The notes under the pieces: generated by a model
Told to the model about the DNA's origin: nothing
The model's database searches: none
What the model saw: only the letters and a program-made list of their open reading frames with translations
In this document: piece after piece, positions 38,922-51,240 of the stretch
Layout of the letters: each line of letters begins with the position of its first letter
How positions within the stretch are numbered: position 1 is the first letter of the stretch
Position numbers and translations under genes: made by a program
Origin: Erythrocercus mccallii
Lineage: Eukaryota > Chordata > Aves > Passeriformes > Dicruridae
DNA: 64,000 bases
Direction of reading: 5' to 3'
Assembly: GCA_013397435.1 (NCBI GenBank)
Contig: VZRG01000301.1
Coordinates: 1-64,000, forward strand

Positions 38922-39516
38922 TGTCACGATCCACTAATGCAAGCGAGGGGTCGTGATGGTTTGTTTTAAGGATCTCAAAGCGCAAAAGACACAGCAGGGG
39001 CCAACTCAGTTTGCTTAACCAAAAATGCACCTTTATTTAGTGCCAACCAAAATGCGATAATGGCTGAGAAGTAAAAATAGATATATAGCTACCAACAGGA
39101 GCAACGGGTCCTCGAGGCCGCCAATGCCTATAAGACGCGATCTTCTCCAGTGGGGTGTACACAAAAGTGAGCGGGGGTCTCCAGAGTTTTTACAGGTTGG
39201 TCAAGGCGGGAGCCAAAGCGAGGGGCACAGAGCCAAAACGGGAACCACCTGTGTTGAGGTTGGTTGCTCAGGAACAAGCTGCAGTACCTGGCCGCTGGTA
39301 CAGACAGGCAAGCAGGCATGGTTCAGTTACCAGTCCAGTCATTTCATTGCCAGCCCATTGTTCTTGCACTCCGCTCCCATGGAGATGCATACCAGTCCTC
39401 CGAGGCTTGCATTCACCTCAGCCAGGCCAGGGGCTCTCCTTAGAGTCTGGGGTCTCAGGGTCTCAGTCATTGGAGACAGTCGTGAGGCAAATGACATCCT
39501 TGGACAGACCACGACA
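38922..39516 (-). mobile_element. Solo endogenous-retrovirus LTR, minus strand
   Basis: The edges are tgtcacgatcc at 38922 and gaccacgaca ending at 39516, an imperfect inverted pair of the TG...CA type. Read on the minus strand there is a TATA-like tcttatagg near 39135-39127 and an AATAAA at 39037-39032, followed by a U5-like ~110 bases. This order (promoter, poly(A) signal, end) sets the orientation. Flanking pentamers cttgt (38917-38921) and ctcat (39517-39521) differ by two transitions and could be an aged 5-bp target duplication. The GC-rich content gives several open frames on both strands, none of them genes. Family is probably ERVK- or ERV1-like. Confidence 0.82.
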
Positions 39517-39521
39517 CTCAT

Positions 39522-41323
39522 AAAGAAGAAGGTAAATATATCTTTAGACAGAAGTTAAGGCACCAAGAAGTCTAACTTACTATGGGAGACAAGAATTGAG
39601 CCAATGGCTATTTAAAACAGGAGTGTGAGCAAAGAGGATTGTTCTCCTGTCATCAGTGATAAAGGAAACTTTAGCAGCAAAAGAGCAGGAAAAGGGAAGA
39701 CTAGAACTTGAAAGACTACAGTTTAAACTCAAATGCCTTTTATTTCCATTTCATTTTATATTATTAAGGGACAGTGAGCTGTATGAAAGCAGCTATATTG
39801 TTCCTCCATATTTTAGTTTTATTATTCTCATTTTTTCTAAGTTCACTGTAAGAGAAGGGAAAACCTTGAAAATTGAGAACTATGCTGAAACAGGAAGTCC
39901 TTCATTGTTTTTTCCTGTTATTAACCCAGTTGTTCTAATACAAATAGAAATATGCTCAATAGGTCTAGTGGGCTCATCCACACTTAATCCATATGTGAAT
40001 TCTTAGATGAATATCTAGTCAAGGATTTAAAAAATAATTTGAAATAGTATGTATTTACAACTATATTTTTAAATAATTATTATACTTTTTACCATTATTA
40101 ATTTTGATTTTTAAAGTGGATTTTTCATTTTGGCAATGTAGAAATAGAGAGTGAGAAAATAGTTATGAAACTTAGCCAAGTATATTTTGGTTTCTTTGTG
40201 TTTAGGCAAGCACAAGAGACCTTTTAATATGCATAGAGACTTATTGACTGCTGAAGATAAATTTGAGATATCATTTCATGTCACGAGGACTAAAACAAAC
40301 AGTACAATAACTTTAGTCATAAGAAAAGCTTTAAAAATATTAGGTTTTGGCTCCATTCCTCATGTACTATGAAAAGGTGAATTGTCTCACAGTGCAAACA
40401 CACTATCACTTTCTGGAGCACAAATATATTCAGGTTAAAATGACTGTTAAATCACAAATCCTGATGGATTTTGTATAGTCATAACTAGTTACCTCTATAT
40501 TACTATGTTCAACTTTGTTGAACATATATCATTGACTTTGAAATTCCAAGAAAAGATAATTTACCTCAGAAGTCAGTTCTGATGTAATTTCATATCTCTT
40601 TATTCATACAGCATGAGGTCATGACAGAACTGCTTTCATCTGCACAGAATGTTAAGATGTTTATTACCTTGGTATTTTGAAAGTGACAGATATTTGGTTT
40701 TTTCTTGCTTCTTTTATTCGAGTGGTCAGGCTGAAATAAATATCATCTGGAATATTCCTGTGTTTTCTCAGCCACAGATAGTGTAAAAAGACATTTATGT
40801 GTAAAATATATAAATATGTTTATGCAATTCCTCAAAGATTTATAACTTATTAGAGAATATAAGGCTTCCATTTTACCTTAACTAATTTTTAAAGCTAAGC
40901 TTATGTCTCTTTGTATTTGGTATTTATATTTGTATTAGTCATTTGGATTTAACAATGAGAAAGCAATGAAAACTTAGGAAAGAACAGTTTGTTCTGAGAT
41001 GAAGATAACCAACAAGAAATCACTTTAAAATCAAAATTTAATCAGTAAGTTATTGTATATTTAAAGATTTAATATTTAATAAGAAAATGAACTGAATTAC
41101 AGTTTGAGGTGCCACATTTGCAAACTGCAGTTCTTTAGATCTTTTTGAGGTAGATTTTAATTTTCTGTGTAGTTTGGAAGCATCTAAAAAATAGTATTCC
41201 AGAAAATCTGTAAGTTTTGTTTTATTTTGTTGGGGTTTTTTATTTCACTCACAGCTTTAAAAATGCATTAAATAAGTAGACAAAAATATATCAAAATATA
41301 TTATCATACAAAGTTCTTGAATT
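39522..41323. other. AT-rich unique DNA
   Basis: Nothing recognised. The plus frames at 39656-40006 and 40187-40372 have no homology or splice support. Confidence 0.5.
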
Positions 41324-41878
41324 TGGAGTATCGACCTTGTACCTGGATACCAGGTGATTACTAAACCACTCTACCACTCCTTCTTCACAGGAAGGCAGGA
41401 GAAGGAAATAAGACGGAGAAAAACACACATGGGTCAAGATAAAGGCAGTTTAATAAAACAAAGGTTGCATGTGTGAAAGGAAAGGAAAACAAAATTCCTT
41501 ACTTCTGGTCAGCAGGCAATGTCCACTTTCTCGGAAGTTGGTTTTCAGCACACGTAGTGGTTACTCTGGAAGACAGAAATCATAAAAAACATAAATTCAC
41601 TTTATTTCACTTAGCTTTTACTGCTGAGCACACGTCATATGGTATGGAATATCCCTTTGGTCAGTTTTGGGTCACATGTCCTGGCTGTGTCCCCTCCCAA
41701 GATCTTGCCCATTCCCAGCCTACTAGTGTATGTGAGATGAGTGTTGGGGGGACAGCGCTGCTCAGCAGTAGCCAAAACACCGGGGTGTTACCAACATCTT
41801 TCCAGCTACCAACACACATCACAACACGCTGGGGGCTACTGTGGGGAACATGAACTCTATCTCAGCCAGACCAAATAG
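41324..41878 (-). mobile_element. ERVL-type LTR, minus strand
   Basis: On the minus strand the 5' region reads ggctgagatagagttcatgt, followed by ctgctgagcagcgctgtcc, a gggaggggacacagccagga block, aagggatattccataccata and gtcttccagagtaaccacta. The ATTAAA poly(A) signal lies at 41454-41449. These landmarks occur in the same order in the avian ERVL LTR and partly in the copies at 8380 and 21291. The 3' portion differs from those two copies, pointing to another LTR subfamily. No internal region flanks it, so it is a solo LTR. The frame at 41473-41853 is antisense to the LTR. Confidence 0.85.
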
Positions 41879-44800
41879 GCCAAAGCAAAAAAGGGGGCAC
41901 ATTCAACAACAAAGCACAGAGAAATCTGAAAGACAAAGTTTTTGTCCATTTAGAAAACTTTGATAAGGGAGAGAGCTGAATGTCCCTGAACAAATTGTTT
42001 TTAATTTCTGACTACTCTTCCCCACACCTTTGCAAGCTTTCTTGCAGTTGATATTTCTGCAAGCAAAATGCTTGAGAAAAACATAAATACACAGGAGAAT
42101 CAAACAAAAAACCATTTCCTCATTGAGAAACCACATTATAATATGGGAAATTCATGCTATTGTTGGCAAGAGATGTTTGTCAAGCAGTACCAAGAATCTG
42201 GAGTATTTTTCTTTATTTTAGTGACTCAAAAAGCCACTGAAATGCTATTGTGGCTCAAAGGAGCAATCATGTCAAGTACAATGTTGTTTGCCCTTGGAAA
42301 TTCCAACCTCATCTTAATGGCATAGGAGAGTGCACAGAAGGAGGGTTTGTTGAATGAAGTACTTCTCTTGTCATTTGCACATGGTCATTTCTAGAAAAGC
42401 TGAAAAAATTAAAAAGTTCCTAGTCATGGCGGGCAAATCTTGAGAGACACTGACAATATAAAACAAAGACCCATATCTCTGAGTTTAAGCGAAGAGAGTC
42501 AATTGCTAAAACATGTCTAAATGTCATGGAACATTGAAATGTTACAGGATTGTTGCTGTCTTACTGTAGATTCTTTTATTTTTTTTTGTTTGAACTAGAG
42601 TTTTTTGTGACATATTTTGTATTCCATCATTATTTCTTGTGAAATAAGTGAAATTGTCAACCTGCAATAGTCCAAGACAAAAATTTATAATACCCAGGAA
42701 TTACTGAATTATGTTCAAAAAAACCCCAAACTAAATTAGTTTTAATTCTGAAAAGTGAAATTTTGTACAAGCAGTATTTTTGTCAAAACTTGCATTCTAT
42801 GTCCTTCTGCATTTCTCTGATAACATTCTCACAAAGCTCACGTGTAAAGAGCATGTCTCTGTGTCAGTAACTTCTCTTTATGTGGAAGGAGATAATTAAA
42901 ACTTGATGCATAAAATTATTTGTAATCATCCTGGAAGTTACAAAACTTTCTATGATCTTACATGCTGTGATAAAGCTTTATGCTATTTTGTAGTTCCCAA
43001 AACTTGAGGTCACATAATGGGAAAAAAAAAAATAGAAAAAATGCATGAATATTATAGCTTGCAACTTTTTGTCACAGCATTTTGAAAAACAGTCAGATTC
43101 TATTTAAAATACTTTTAAATCCTTGGCTACAAATAAATTAGCTTAATATATGTATTTGGACAAATTACTGAGAGAAATTAACTTGGATATTGCATTTTAG
43201 ATTACAAAGCAGAAAAGAAGAATATGATAAATAATAGCTCTGCTGTGCCTTTTCTTTTTTAGTGATTTAATTATTACATTGTTGCTTAATGCTCAATTTA
43301 ATTGTCAAAGCTTTAAATTAACATGTAAAATTAAATCCAGCAAAATGAAACAGCAAACTGGAAGAACTCTTCTCACTTGGTAAAGATTGTTTTCCATTTT
43401 AAAATACACAAGTTGTCAGCAAATCAAGGGTTTGGGACTTTAATTTAGTTGTTTTAGCTTATTTAGTTTAAAACTTAAAGTGAAAAAAACACACTTTTGT
43501 GTCTCCAAATTTTTTTTTGTGTGAAATAGATTTTTAATAAATTTTGATTGTGCAATTCTGACCAATAATGTTAGCAGTTCAGAATATGCTCCTAAAACTC
43601 TACAGCAATGCTGTATGATACTGATGTTCTTCCTGTCAGAGCTGTAATTCACTGCCTCTGAAAAATTGTCAAGAAATTGAAAAGTGATTCCTTAAACCAC
43701 TGATCTAAAAAACTTGGAGATTCTATCCCCCAAAATCTAGCTTTCTTAGCAAGACATGCATTTTTCTTCTAAAAATATTTTTCTTAGCAGGAAAATGCAG
43801 TTTTAGGTCAGCAAAATGACCATTTATTTATGTAGTTTTCTCAAGAAACCTTATGAAAGAAGATTTAAAATTTTCCCACATTATTTATTGATGCACTTGG
43901 TATTCCAAATGGATGTCTTAGTTGAACTGCATTTGTTTATATTCCTGTTAAAGAGGTAGAAAAATGCCCCAAAATGAAGAAAAAAACCCCAAACCAGAAA
44001 ATATTACAAGGGTTTTCTTGACTCCTCAGTCTCCTCATTTAAAACCAGGGTTCCCTATATTGTACCCTTGAATCCTTTATAGTTTTCAGTACATTATTTT
44101 ACCACAGTCTATGCAAATCCTGAAGATATCTGTAACAGAAGTTGTCCAGATCTATACTGTAGAGAAGGAGCAAGGAGATCAAAATTATAATTATTGTAAA
44201 TTCGGGAAATAAAAGCAACTATCTCTGGGCTTCCATCACTAATATGATAGCTTATATTTCCACTTTTTCTTTAGCAAATTTTTCTCAGATATTTTGTATT
44301 TTATTTTCTCATCACAAAACTTGGTCCATTTTCACGGCAGTGTTTTTTCTCTTCCTTTTATACTTTCCTGTTGACAGGTTAATCAGGTTACTTACATTAG
44401 CTGTGCTAGCGTTCCTCCCCATTTGACTGCATTCAGGCTTCTGCAAATCCCTAAGCTGGATTTTTCAAAAATACTCAGTGTTATCCTCATTCCTCTTCTG
44501 AAACCAGCAGATAATTGCAGTAGTGTGTTCAGTGGAGCAGATTTAAGACAAAGTGCCCAGTATCTGAATAAAATATTCTTGATATTGAGCACATTTAGAA
44601 GTCTAATCCCACATTACAGATTCTGCACTGATACATTTCATTTATATCGCTCTTTCCATGCCAGAAACACAATGTTCATTCTTATTCTATTTCCTTAAAA
44701 GCTCTTCCTCTCAAGGTCTTGCTGATGTTTTTCCTTTCTTTCCTCATATCTTTTCTGCTACTTCCAAGAGCTTTCCAGAAGAGAACACTGTGACTGCAGC

Positions 44801-46917
44801 AGACAATGAATGTCTTTGGCAGAATTCACTCAGCCCAACAATTAACTGCCTTTTTGTCTAAATATACAGCAAAGTCAATCTTACCAAACCAAGCCAGTTT
44901 TACTTGGAACATCAATGAAAGAGGAAGAGTTGGAGAGGTGTGTTTGCAAATTCTAATGTGGGGTTCATATAAAAATAGCCTACAATTAATTTCTCTTCCT
45001 TTCAATCTTTAAGCATTTCTAGTTGTAAATGAATCTAAAAGTTAGACTGTAAAAATGGCATTAGAGGAAAATATCTCAGTAAATGAGAGTCATTCTTTTT
45101 ACCTCTTGAGTTCCAAAAGTGTGCAAAGTATCCAAAAATCACAGCTCCCAGGTGTCATTCCAACCACCACTTGGCAACACTGTTTGTTATCACACAAGTA
45201 TTTGCTGTGACAAAGAGATCATATGACCTGCAGCAGGAAATTTTTAAAACTTGTTTACTCATAGAAACCTTTTTAGCATATATATACTTTATTTTACACT
45301 CTCTTCAGTCTTTTTTTTTCTGTAAAAGTCCCAGAATTTTTGAATCATATTTAGTGCCTATCTTGAGCTCATATTTTTTAAATTATGGATAAGTTAACCT
45401 AAAACTAAATTTATAAAAAGGAAGGGTAGCTAAAGTGTTATGAATTTTTTTTTGAAAAAAAAATCACCCCAGAAGGCGAGTGTAAAGATTTTTATATAAA
45501 GCTGAAAAAGCAAGGTGGGAAAGATTCAAGAAATTGAAAATATTACATGGAAATGAATGCTGTCATATTGCATTAGTATTACATAAACATTACTGGTGTA
45601 TTTTCATAAGAATGATTTAATTGATTTTATTTTTAACAGATTCTGATAGAGTAGATTTTTTAAAATTACCATTCTATAAACAAAATTGCTTTTCAAGTTA
45701 GCAAAGCTGTCAACACCTTTTTTTTTTTCTTTCCCAAAGACGCAAAGAAGGATTTTTTTTCTAGAATACAGTTAATAAATTTTCTAAACCGGAGAGGTAA
45801 GATTTAAATTAGTTTGCTAGAACGTGTTTTGTCAGAATCCAATTACAGAACAAAATTGAGAAAAAAATTATACTTGTTCAATTTATGTTTTTATAATGCT
45901 TAAGCATTTCTAATACTTGTGAAATGTGAGCACTTTTACCATAATCGCAGAATGCTGTAGCTATGATTTATCATAGTCTATTTACATTCAGGAATTTCTT
46001 TGGTGTATAAATTTGTAGACTTGCAAGCCAATCCATGACTTTTCTAATATCCAGCACTGAAAATTCTTATGAAAACAGAAAATGAGATTTTTACTTTTTG
46101 TTTTTCTTACACAAACAATGACTTCAGAACATATAAGTCTGTGATACTTCATGCAGGATAGAACCCTGTTCACTCAGGGAATCTACATCTCCTGTTATTA
46201 ATGAAATTCAAAACAATTTGGAGCCTAGTATTTTTGAGCTTGTTTCAGGTCAGCTGTTGACATAGATGAAGCAATTTGGTTAGATTACTTATGTGGAGTG
46301 GTGATCTTTTCTTTGGCATGATTTTTCTTTCCTACTGTCATAGCAGGGGCTAAAATCTACTACTCAAAAGCAATTTCAACTGGACAGAAGTGATTTAACA
46401 CAGCCAACAAATCTCTGCCTTTTGGTTGGAGTATTGAATTATGCTTCTTCTATACTACCAAAAGGATTCAGCTTTAAGGTGAAAGTTTTCAGATCTCTAG
46501 GTGCTCTTAAATTCCCAGATAAGCTGGTAGTTCAACTTTCTCATCATAATGCAACTTGAATTTCAAAAAACAACTGTGTTTCATACAATTCTATTCAGTG
46601 GAATTGTCTTATGTCTGATGTGACAGTTTCTGTATTTTCCAGGTATGGAATCCCCCAGAAGTGAAGGAAGATCCCAAAACTTGAGTGACTCTTGGTGAAT
46701 CAATTTTACGCATCTCATTCCAGAAGTGATTTGAATTTATTCACTCATGAAAATGGTACTTCATTTTTTCTATCCTCGCTGGCACCATGAAGGGCAATAA
46801 TATCCTTTCTGAGTGATCCACAACAAGAAAAGTATTTTTCTAGTATTGTAGATAAAATATAAATATAATTGTTAAAGAAATATAACATATATAAAATTGT
46901 TATAATAATATAATCTC
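41879..46917. other. AT-rich unique DNA
   Basis: No repeat family or supported gene. The block 43210-43440 is rich in homeodomain-like taatta and attaaa cores and looks CNE-like. Frames around 44392-45012 are open on both strands without other support. Confidence 0.45.
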
Positions 46918-46991
46918 TCATATATATATATATATAAACCGTATGGTAAATATGTATGTATATATATGTATACATGCACATGTACATATAT
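46918..46991. repeat. (TA)n / (TATG)n microsatellite
   Basis: A run of about nine TA units near 46918-46937 is followed by interrupted atgtatgtatata and gtacatatata units. It produces a meaningless Tyr/Ile/Met-rich frame on the minus strand. Confidence 0.92.
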
Positions 46992-49900
46992 ACCATACTG
47001 TTTTTCAATTCCTTTGATAGTTTAATTTATTACATTTGAGGGCTACAAAAGAGTGTCTTTTCATTCTGCAACTTTGACTTCTATTGTCTTTAACTTTTGT
47101 CCTGAGTCTAAATGCTGTCATTTTTGTCCAGAGGGAGCCAGAAGAAATGACATTAAAGTAAATAGCAAAAAGCTCTGTATAGGTTCTTTAATTTATGAAA
47201 ATGGAGATTTGGTGATTGCTAAGGAAACAAAAAAGCCCACAACTTTGACCATGCACCTGAGGCATTATCAAGTCATTATAGACCAGAAAGGGAAATGAAT
47301 ATAAATACTTTGGTAACGTGATAGGAATTTTCAACCATTTTCTGGAATCCTTTGAATGCACCACTAATGGGATTTTTAATACTGAGATCATTTTGCCACA
47401 GAATCATGTCTGTGATACATATTCACCAACTTTTTGATAAATGTCCATACAGATTCATTAGTGGATTTGTTAATGACTCTGCCAACATGGAGTACATCTT
47501 GTTTCATTGTCAATAATAGACTTAAAGCTCATGAATATCCCATGAAACAGTGGGAGATCTATCAGAAATACTGTGATATACAACTAGAGTAAGCCCCTTA
47601 GGAGAGCTGGTTTGTTTTTGTTTTGCATTTGTTCCTTCACCTTATAGGGTAATAGCGAGTTGAGAGAATTGTTTAATTTGTAACTTTCATTCAAAGGAAA
47701 TTACAGGGATTCACAGCATGTTGGCTTTGGTGTTCATTTTGGGTTTTTTTTCCCCAGCTCCTAAAATGCTCCATTCTTTCCTGTTTCAGAAATCCCTTAT
47801 TAAGAATCTGGTTTTGTTGAGTTTGTTCTCTTAAGGGAGTTTTTTGGATATGATGAAACACACTTATCGGGGGAAAGAATGTTAATGGCTGCTAATGGCT
47901 GCAAACAGTGATATGCAATCCTCATTTCCTGCATAGTCATTTAAAAGGGAGCTGTTTTAGAGCTATGAGGATTAAAAAAGTGCACATACTTAAATAAACA
48001 ATTATGTCCAACCAGTGAGAGACTCAAAACATATACCTACCTTATCAATTTTGAACGCAAATTAAGCTTTTATATGTTCAACTAAGTTAATATTAAAAGT
48101 AACAGACTTTATGTTCAAAGTTTTTACCCCCTCAGCTCTTTACTAGTATCTGACAATATTTTATTTCCAAATTATTTAATGAATTTCACATCAAATTAAA
48201 ACATTTATTATTTCCTTTCTGATATTGTAGTGAAAAAGAAGCAGGACTGATAAAACATTCTAAACATGTATTGAACACACAAAGCAAGACAAACATAAGC
48301 CTACTGCTTTCACTTTATATTTAAAGGATCATTTCCTTATTGTGTTGCAAAAAATTTACTTTTATTATATCCATAGAACTAGAAAATTGTGTGTTTTGAC
48401 ACACTCTGAAGTGCAAATGCAATAAATACTTGTCAGTCACTGGAGTGGGTTTTAAGATTAAATCACAACAATTGCTCTTAAGCATAAAGACCTAATTAAA
48501 TTACTGATTAAATAGAAGGGGAAGATATTCCTTACAAAGGGTTGAAATTTTCCTTTTAACCAATGACAAATAATTACACTTATTTTTTCCAAGCTTAAAA
48601 ACTTAGATTTGTCATTTTATTAATTTTTGGTTTTGTTTTGCCTTCATTTTCATTGCATGCAGATACATCTAATATGCATTTTTCTTCTGACCAATGAAGA
48701 AGTTAAAACCAAGTCAAAGGAAGACCCGTGAGATGTTGCAGATCTACTAAGCACATACACACGTTCTGTTGATGAAAAGCCAAATAAATCTTACAGATTG
48801 CATTTCAGCATATATGAGGGGCCAGATTCTGTTAGTCATATAAGAATAATACTCTCTTTATATCAGCTGTAAAATCCTTGTTCCTGAATTGTGTTTTGGA
48901 TCTACCTTAGGAAAAAAAAAAGAGACCTAAAAGTATATCAGCTTTATCACATGAATTCAAAATTCTTTGATAACTTACAAAAAGGGAACAAATAAATCTT
49001 GATTTCAAAAAAAAAAGTTAAAACCTTGAAGTGCACAATCTCAATTTTTCTGTTCTCTGACCTTTCCTTTGCATAGAAATAATCCAAAACTCATTACAAA
49101 GTCATAACGATCTTTATTTCTTATTTTTAACCTCAATCTATACTAAATAAATGTACAGATGAATGCTAGAATTTATTTTTATTGTATTCTCCTGTGTTCC
49201 ATCAACCTGAATGCATTGAAATTCTATGCTTATCTGGTGTAACATTATCAAGAGAAATTCTAAAACTTCATTGCACTGTTAAACTTTTTAGATAAAAGAA
49301 CAGAAATATTTTCATTTATTTTTCTTTCTGTTTATTAATTTGAGGCAATAATTAAGCTTTCAATATAAACACTAAGTTTAACACCTTAAATTAACAGTTT
49401 ATACCACATGCAATCAGAGAATAACAGTTTACCATTTCAAATCCATTGTAGTCATTGCTTAGGTCAAAGTGAACTAAAGAAGAGCTAGATTTTCATCAGA
49501 CAAATATATCAGAATAAGCTTTAAACTAAAAACTTTCATAGACCATTATGAAGACCCACTATTCAAAAATAATTATAAGTAGTCATTACTTAATGCAATA
49601 TAGGATACCTGCCCAATATTTTATGAGTCAGATACCCATGACCTAAAAGGTGTTGCAAAATCATACGGGCAAAATTATCAGAAGCTTGACTATTTTTTGT
49701 AGAGGTGATTGAGAAGTTTAAAAACTATCTCAGAATGATCTGATTATCTCAGATGAATAAGGATGAGCAGGATAAATGCAATTATATATAGTATAAAGAA
49801 TGTAGATTAAAAATTATAACATAAAATGCCAGAAGGGCATAAAAAAATTCCAGAGACAACTATAAATTCTGGTAAGATATATTCTGGTCCCAAGCTATGT

Positions 49901-50584
49901 GAGGTACATCCTGATTACTGAAAATTAAATTTAGCAAGATTAAAATAACCATTTAACATTTGGAAAGAATGTTAATACTACTGGGAATTAATAGGCAGAA
50001 GGGAAGAGTGTAGTTTTCTATTTTAACTTCCTCTACATTCTCCAGAAGCATCTGTCCAGAGGCCAACACAAAAGATGGGCAATGGGTATAATTGCTACAT
50101 GAACAATGGCAGAAGCCTTACCGTCCAGCACTGTCTCCAACTCAGATTATTAATAGATGATTCAAAGGAGATACAAATAATTTTATTTAGTCACCATGAG
50201 TAAGTATGAGTGAGTAAAATGTTTAAATCTGACAGTTATGTGTATATAAAATATTGAAACACACATTTGTGAAAAAAATAGAATTATATTTAGAAATAAC
50301 CTGCCTCCCTATGATTTAATTCCAAGAATGTAATCTTTTAGTCCTGTGAACAGAAATAAGTTCAACGAATTTAAAACTATGTTCTATTTCATATAGTTCA
50401 GCACTCCATTTAATTAGTTTTTGTTAAAATAAAAGAACATTACAAACTGTATATATGAAGAGAAATAAAAACCTGGTCCTGAAACAGTAGAGGTTGTGGA
50501 GGCTTATAAAATTATGATAAAAAAATTATCCAAACAAGATTTATTTTATAAGTCAGTAAAAACAGATAAACCAGTTAAACCAGT
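46992..50584. other. AT-rich unique DNA with CNE-like blocks
   Basis: A possible terminal exon lies at 47132-47298 (see findings). Blocks 47850-48000 and 48410-48540 look unique and motif-dense (for example aatggctgctaatggctgca, cctaattaaattactgatta). No repeat family recognised. Confidence 0.4.
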
Positions 50585-51240
50585 TTGAGTATTGATACCA
50601 AATGGGTACCTGACGGAGGCAAGAATTCTCAAGAGTTTAGAAGAGACACCCCAGCATCTGCAGTGTCTCATGTCCTCAGCCTAGAGGAGCTCCCTAGGGC
50701 AGCGTCCTGGCCCAGGGTGAGGGTCCCTGACTGCAGCCCCGCTGCTCTGAGGAGGAACAGCTCACCCTAGCCCCCAGCGGGGCTGCTCTCAACCCCAGCC
50801 CCATCACATCTGCGGTCAGATGTGGTTCCAGTTAGTCCTGACTGACCCAGGGGCCTCCCTTCTTCTCCACGGCGGGGTGGGTCTGCGCAGGGGGTCAGCA
50901 CCGCACGCCTGAAACCTTGGCTCAGCTGGCGAGGCTAAAACAATATCAAAGCCTGGTGGTATTGGAATGGTCACAAAATGGCTCACCAGTCATGAGATTG
51001 TACATTTTCATAAGTTTTGATCCATTTGCATATTGGGGTTTAATTGTCCAATTACAGCTTCAGGTTATGAGGTCTCATCCTTCTTGTTCCTCCCTTCAGT
51101 CTACCGCTGTTTATGCTTTTGAGCCTGAAAGTTGTCCTTGGGTCTCAGCAGGAAAGGATTTGTTTTGTCTACCTGCTCTGTGAAGAGAGCTTACTAGTGC
51201 TAGTATAAGGCTCAGATCTACATCTAAGCAGCACAGAATC
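50585..51240 (-). mobile_element. GC-rich ERVK-like LTR, minus strand
   Basis: A sharp rise in GC with several CpGs starts near 50585. On the minus strand the order is gctgtaattggacaattaaa, a CCAATATGCAAATGG block (CCAAT plus octamer ATGCAAAT, at about 51035-51020), a TATA-like acttatgaaaatg near 51018-51006, then the GC-rich leader-like segment down to 50585. I recall this upstream block from passerine ERVK LTRs. Exact ends are not certain: I could not find a clean TG...CA pair or target duplication. Two open frames (50585-50770 and 50917-51183, plus strand) run antisense and are not genes. Confidence 0.65.

Noticed and set aside
39124..39558. Overlapping frames of 144 and 122 codons on plus
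   Set aside because: Almost wholly within (antisense to) the minus-strand LTR at 38922-39516; GC-rich LTR DNA lowers stop density.
41473..41853. 126-codon plus-strand frame
   Set aside because: Antisense to the ERVL LTR at 41324-41878.
46745..47008. 87-codon minus frame rich in Tyr, Ile and Met
   Set aside because: Translation of the TA/TATG microsatellite.
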